Source of the DNA: Amycolatopsis thailandensis
GTDB lineage: Bacteria; Actinomycetota; Actinomycetes; Mycobacteriales; Pseudonocardiaceae
Assembly: GCF_002234405.1 (NCBI RefSeq)
Contig: NZ_NMQT01000054.1
Coordinates: 1 to 33,900, forward strand
Length of the DNA stretch: 33,900 nucleotides
Direction: 5' to 3'
In this document: one piece after another, positions 31,321 through 33,900 of the stretch
Layout: every line of letters starts with the position of its first letter
Numbering within the stretch: the stretch's first letter is position 1
Translations under genes and position numbers: made by a program
Notes under the pieces: generated by a model
What the model saw: the letters and a program-made list of their open reading frames with translations, nothing else
What the model was told of the DNA's origin: nothing
Database searches by the model: none

Positions 31321-31332
31321 CCTTGAACGGTA
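31321..31332 (-). promoter_or_regulatory. -10-like hexamer, probable leaderless start of the aldo/keto reductase gene
   Basis: On the minus strand TACCGT (31332-31327) is followed by six bases and the ATG at 31320. Confidence 0.35.
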
Positions 31333-31346
31333 ACCCCGGCGAGGGG

Positions 31347-32474
31347 TCAGGGCAGAGCGGGGAGGTGGACGGTCACCGAAAGACCACCGCCCACAACGGG
31401 TTCCGCCGACACGGTGCCGCCGTGGGCCTGGACGGCGGCCCGCACGATCGACAGTCCCAGCCCGGCGCCGGTGCGGGCGGTCCTGGCGACCCCGGCGCGG
31501 CGGAACGGTTCGAACAGTTCGGGGACGGCCGCCGGGTCGAGCAGCCCGCCGGACGATCGCACCCGCAGCACCGACCACTGTGGACCGGCCTGCGTGACGA
31601 CGTCCAGCCAGCCGCCGTCGACGTTGTGCCGCACGGCGTTCTCCAGCAGGTTGCCCGCGATCCGTTCCAGCAGCGCGGGATCGCCGAACGTCGGCGCCCC
31701 CGGGGTCGCGAATTCGACGCGGAGGCCGCGTTTCTCCGCGTCCGGCCGGGCCGCCCGCCACGCGCTCGCGACGATCACCGCGAGGTCGACGGGCTCCCTG
31801 GCGACCAGTCCCGCGCCGTCCGTGCGCGCGAGCAGCAGCAGCGAACCGACCAGCCGCTCGGCCCGTTCGGTCGCGTCGCGGACCACGGCCGCCATCCGCC
31901 GCAATTCGGCTTCGTCGGCCTGCTCGTCGGCCAGGGTGACGTCGAGTTCGGTGCGGATGACCGCGAGCGGCGTCCGCAATTCGTGACTGGCGTTCGCGAC
32001 GAAGTGCCGTTGCGCGTCGAACGCGGCTTGCAGCCTGTCGAGCATGTCGTCGAAGGTCTCGGCCAGCTCGGCGAGTTCGTCCTTGGTGCGGACCTCGCCG
32101 ATCCGCTCGCCCATCGATTCGATCGACAGCCGCCGCGCCGTCCCGGTGATCTCGCGCAGCGGCTGCAGCACCCGCGCGGTGAACGTCCACGCGAGAATCC
32201 CCGCCGCCAGCACGACGAAACAGAACGCGAGCGCGCCGAACAGTAGCACCCGGTTCCGGGCGTACACCCGCAGATGCTCGGTGACGGCGGAAGCGTCGAC
32301 GTCGACACCGTCGACCCGCACCGTGGTGCCCGGCGGCAGCTGCGGAACCGCGGAAACGGCGTCCCCGACCAGGTTCCAGGTCAGCCAGAGCAACAGGACG
32401 CTGACCAGTGCCACCAGCCCGGTCGCGAGCAACGTGACCCGCGCGCGCAGGCTGCGGGCACCGGACAGGTTCAC
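31347..32474 (-). CDS. Two-component sensor histidine kinase (CutS-like)
   Basis: 375 residues. Two membrane helices (~13-35 and ~75-98) flank a short ~40-residue external loop; a HAMP domain follows (~98-150; RVLQPLREITGTARRLSIES). The DHp domain has the phosphoacceptor His164 (NASHELRTPLAVIRTELDVT). The ATP domain keeps the N box (GNLLENAVRHN), the F region (PELFEPFRR) and the G2 box (TGAGLGLSIV). The G1 box is not the usual D-x-G-x-G (SSGGLLDP), as in CutS-type kinases. The short sensor loop suggests sensing at the membrane or through a partner. The GTG start overlaps the regulator stop (GTGA), so the pair is co-translated. Confidence 0.92.
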   Translation of the reverse strand: MNLSGARSLRARVTLLATGLVALVSVLLLWLTWNLVGDAVSAVPQLPPGTTVRVDGVDVDASAVTEHLRVYARNRVLLFGALAFCFVVLAAGILAWTFTARVLQPLREITGTARRLSIESMGERIGEVRTKDELAELAETFDDMLDRLQAAFDAQRHFVANASHELRTPLAVIRTELDVTLADEQADEAELRRMAAVVRDATERAERLVGSLLLLARTDGAGLVAREPVDLAVIVASAWRAARPDAEKRGLRVEFATPGAPTFGDPALLERIAGNLLENAVRHNVDGGWLDVVTQAGPQWSVLRVRSSGGLLDPAAVPELFEPFRRAGVARTARTGAGLGLSIVRAAVQAHGGTVSAEPVVGGGLSVTVHLPALP

Positions 32475-33148
32475 CCCCGCGCGTTCCCCTGCTCCGGCAC
32501 CCGGTAGCCGGAGCCGACGACGGTTTCGATGATCCCCGGCTCGCCGAGCTTCTTGCGCAACGTCATCACGGTGACCCGGACGGTGGTGGTGAACGGGTCG
32601 GCGTTCTCGTCCCACACGCGTTCGAGCAGTTCCTCGCTGCTGACCACCGAACCGGCGGCCGACAGCAGCACCTCCAGCACGCCGAACTCCTTGCGGGTCA
32701 GCTCGACCGGACCGCTCGCGCGGCGGACGGTCCGCCGCGCCGGGTCCAGTTCGACGTCGCCCGAAGTCAGCAGCGGCGGCGCGGCCGGGGTCGCGCGACG
32801 GCCCAGCGCGCGTACCCGTGCGACGAGTTCGGGGAAGGCGAACGGCTTGGCGAGATAGTCGTCGGCGCCGAGGGAAAGCCCGTCCACGCGGTCCGAAACG
32901 GAACTGCTCGCGGTGAGCATCAGCACCCGGGTCAGCTCGCCGGACGCGACGATCTCGCGGCACAGGTCGTCACCGGACATGCCGGGGAGGTCGCGGTCGA
33001 GCAGCACGACGTCGTACCGGGTGACGGTGGCCTTCTCGTGCCCGTCGTCACCGGTGAGCGCGATGTCCACCGCCATCCCCTCGCGCCGCAGGCCGCGTGC
33101 GATCGCGTCGGCGAGGGGTTCTTCGTCTTCGACTACCAGAATTCGCAC
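32471..33148 (-). CDS. OmpR-family response regulator (CutR-like)
   Basis: 225 residues from GTG 33148; GTG 33166 would add six residues. The receiver domain has the acidic pair in VVEDEEP, phosphoacceptor Asp51 (DVVLLDRDLPGMSGDDL), Thr/Ser switch region MLTASSSVSDR and Lys in YLAKPFAFPEL. The C-terminal winged helix reads VELTRKEFGVLEVLLSAAGS, VVSSEELLERVWDENADPFT, TTVRVTVMTLRKKLGEPGII, VVGSGYRVPE. Partner of the histidine kinase encoded immediately downstream. Target genes are unknown. The possible start-site RBS is weak (TAGGGT next to the GTG). The upstream spacer has no neighbouring gene to suggest a target. Confidence 0.93.
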   Translation of the reverse strand: MRILVVEDEEPLADAIARGLRREGMAVDIALTGDDGHEKATVTRYDVVLLDRDLPGMSGDDLCREIVASGELTRVLMLTASSSVSDRVDGLSLGADDYLAKPFAFPELVARVRALGRRATPAAPPLLTSGDVELDPARRTVRRASGPVELTRKEFGVLEVLLSAAGSVVSSEELLERVWDENADPFTTTVRVTVMTLRKKLGEPGIIETVVGSGYRVPEQGNARG

Positions 33149-33248
33149 GACCCTACGTTGCCACACCTTCCTGAGAGTGACCTGATCGGACTATCGCGTC
33201 GGTACAGTCCAGCGGCCGGGACCTTCAGGTGACGCACTGCGCCGTGTC

Positions 33249-33295
33249 GCGAAAGCCGCTTTCAGGACGTCCCGTGTCCCGAAAGTGGCTTTCGC
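33249..33295. repeat. Inverted repeat of the GCGAAAGCC type, 15-bp arms
   Basis: GCGAAAGCCGCTTTC (33249-33263) pairs with 33281-33295 with one mismatch; 17-base loop. Confidence 0.8.
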
Positions 33296-33339
33296 GAGGC
33301 TCGATGCCGCCGGGACCGCCGGGGCGGGGTGCTCGTGAT

Positions 33340-33386
33340 GCGAAAGCCACGTTCGCAACCTTCAACGTTGCGAACGTGGCTTTCGC
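33340..33386. repeat. Perfect 20-bp hairpin of the GCGAAAGCC type
   Basis: 33340-33359 and 33367-33386 are exact inverted copies around CTTCAAC. The first ten bases (GCGAAAGCCA) repeat the arm word of the hairpin 45 bases upstream. Confidence 0.88.
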
Positions 33387-33551
33387 AACCCCGCCTGACG
33401 CGAGACCGGACCCGCGCCCTTCGCACGTTAAGCGGGACCGCAGAGCGGGCGGCCGAGTGGGTCGTGAGTGGTAAGTGTCGATAGAGCGGATCAGCGTTTA
33501 CCTGCCCGCGCCTGACCTGCGTGAGGGTGGCGGTTCCGCGGTTGCCGGGCT

Positions 33552-33600
33552 CGACGATGCAGGAATTGGGACGTTGAATGTCCCAATTCCTGCATCGTCG
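33552..33600. repeat. Perfect 21-bp hairpin
   Basis: 33552-33572 and 33580-33600 are exact inverted copies around GTTGAAT. The arm word (GATGCAGGAATTGGGAC) is unrelated to the other hairpins. Confidence 0.88.
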
Positions 33601-33633
33601 CTCGGTGCCGCCCAGCTGCGGAGCTTGACCAAC

Positions 33634-33668
33634 GGAGGATTCCGGTCGTTCAACGGCCGGAATCCTCC
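33634..33668. repeat. Perfect 12-bp hairpin near the GNAT gene end
   Basis: GGAGGATTCCGG (33634-33645) pairs with CCGGAATCCTCC (33657-33668); the 11-base loop contains GTTCAAC. Could terminate the minus-strand acetyltransferase transcript that ends at 33723. Confidence 0.75.
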
Positions 33669-33722
33669 CCCGTCGACCACACCAGACCTTCAGCGTCCCA
33701 ATCCCTCCCACTCGATCGCCAG

Positions 33723-33900
33723 TCACACCAGTGGGTAGGTAAATACGAGTCCGCTACAAAGCCACTCGCCACTCACGACCCCCAAGCTCCAGCTGAGGAT
33801 CTCGGGTTCGCCGGTCTCAGCGAAGCCGTGGCGGTAGTAAAGGTCCCTTGCTCTCGCGTTGTGGTCGTAGACCCGGAGCCGTACGGTTTCGGCGCCCACG
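33723..33900 (-). CDS. GNAT-family N-acetyltransferase, C-terminal part (runs off the window)
   Basis: 58 codons are visible; the gene starts beyond base 33900. The frame reads VGAETVRLRVYDHNARARDL then YYRHGFAETGE, the hallmark last helix and strand of GNAT proteins (N-x-x-A-x-x-LY-x-x-x-GF). This matches acetyl-CoA-dependent transferases acting on amines. After GEPEILSWS the last ~20 residues (LGVVSGEWLCSGLVFTYPLV) do not look like GNAT sequence. They coincide with the spacer word GGGTCGTGAGTGG, so the normal stop may have been lost and translation runs into a repeat. The substrate cannot be guessed. Confidence 0.8.
   Translation of the reverse strand, partial: VGAETVRLRVYDHNARARDLYYRHGFAETGEPEILSWSLGVVSGEWLCSGLVFTYPLV

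Larger units (their letters stand above)
33149..33722. other. Hairpin-rich spacer without genes
   Basis: 574 bases. Apart from the promoter of the response regulator (expected near 33150-33210) it contains four inverted repeats in a row (33249-33295, 33340-33386, 33552-33600, 33634-33668). It also has the word GGGTCGTGAGTGG (33459-33471), which recurs inverted at 33769-33781. Short open frames here are made of the repeat arms and lack RBSs. Confidence 0.65.

Noticed and set aside
11075..33853. Sixteen-base match TAAAGGTCCCTTGCTC at 11075-11090 and 33838-33853
   Set aside because: The second copy lies inside well-formed GNAT coding sequence, so a chance match is plausible; two copies are not enough to call a repeat.
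1..33900. tRNA, rRNA genes, insertion sequences or phage genes
   Set aside because: No tRNA-like cloverleaf with T-loop words, no rRNA segment, and no transposase, integrase or phage structural gene was seen.

Overview
High-GC actinobacterial chromosome. The strong G/C bias at third codon positions, frequent GTG starts, coproporphyrin-type heme genes (hemE/hemY/hemQ), DUF3000, an HRDC-type RNase D and a Tat-dependent lipoprotein class A beta-lactamase all point to a Pseudonocardiales member, most like Amycolatopsis. Genus is inferred from gene style and intergenic repeats, not from a marker gene.

Layout: (1) 2-1635: 3' part of a Pro-rich membrane protein, a small membrane protein and msrB. 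(2) 1711-5318: a compact operon of three TIGR04222-type proteins (two with Gly/Cys-rich C-terminal tails, one truncated), a DUF692/MNIO-family multinuclear iron oxygenase and a small DUF2063-like partner. This is the most interesting unit: it looks like a maturation system acting on the Cys-rich tails of membrane proteins. (3) 5269-10178, minus strand: hemE-hemY-hemQ, a rearranged class III CoA-transferase and an SH3-like lipoprotein. (4) 10264-13875, plus strand: DUF3000 gene, about 1 kb of gene-poor, hairpin-rich DNA, a NarL-type response regulator and RNase D. (5) 13956-22891: a TetR regulator divergent from permease, two DUF1989 proteins, urea/guanidine carboxylase and allophanate hydrolase; together these best fit guanidine (or urea) nitrogen assimilation. 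(6) 23083-24758: a VanY-like M15 peptidase and a class A beta-lactamase, convergent across a 21-bp direct/inverted repeat array. (7) 24941-28286: fadA-fadB beta-oxidation operon with an upstream palindrome. (8) 28287-33148: a 9-codon ORF with a strong RBS, a Tat-exported PHP-domain protein, an aldo/keto reductase and a CutRS-like two-component system. (9) 33149-33900: hairpin-rich spacer and the 3' end of a GNAT acetyltransferase gene.

The block msrB / hemQ-hemY-hemE / DUF3000 / rnd is, from memory, a conserved actinobacterial neighbourhood (for example around Rv2674-Rv2681 in M. tuberculosis). The MNIO operon, the CoA-transferase, the response regulator and the guanidine operon then read as lineage-specific insertions. 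Intergenic regions carry long, often perfect hairpins built from a few recurring words (GTGAAGGCC.CCTT, GCGAAAGCCAC.TTC and others), and several genes have a -10-like hexamer 6-7 bases before the start codon, suggesting leaderless transcripts.
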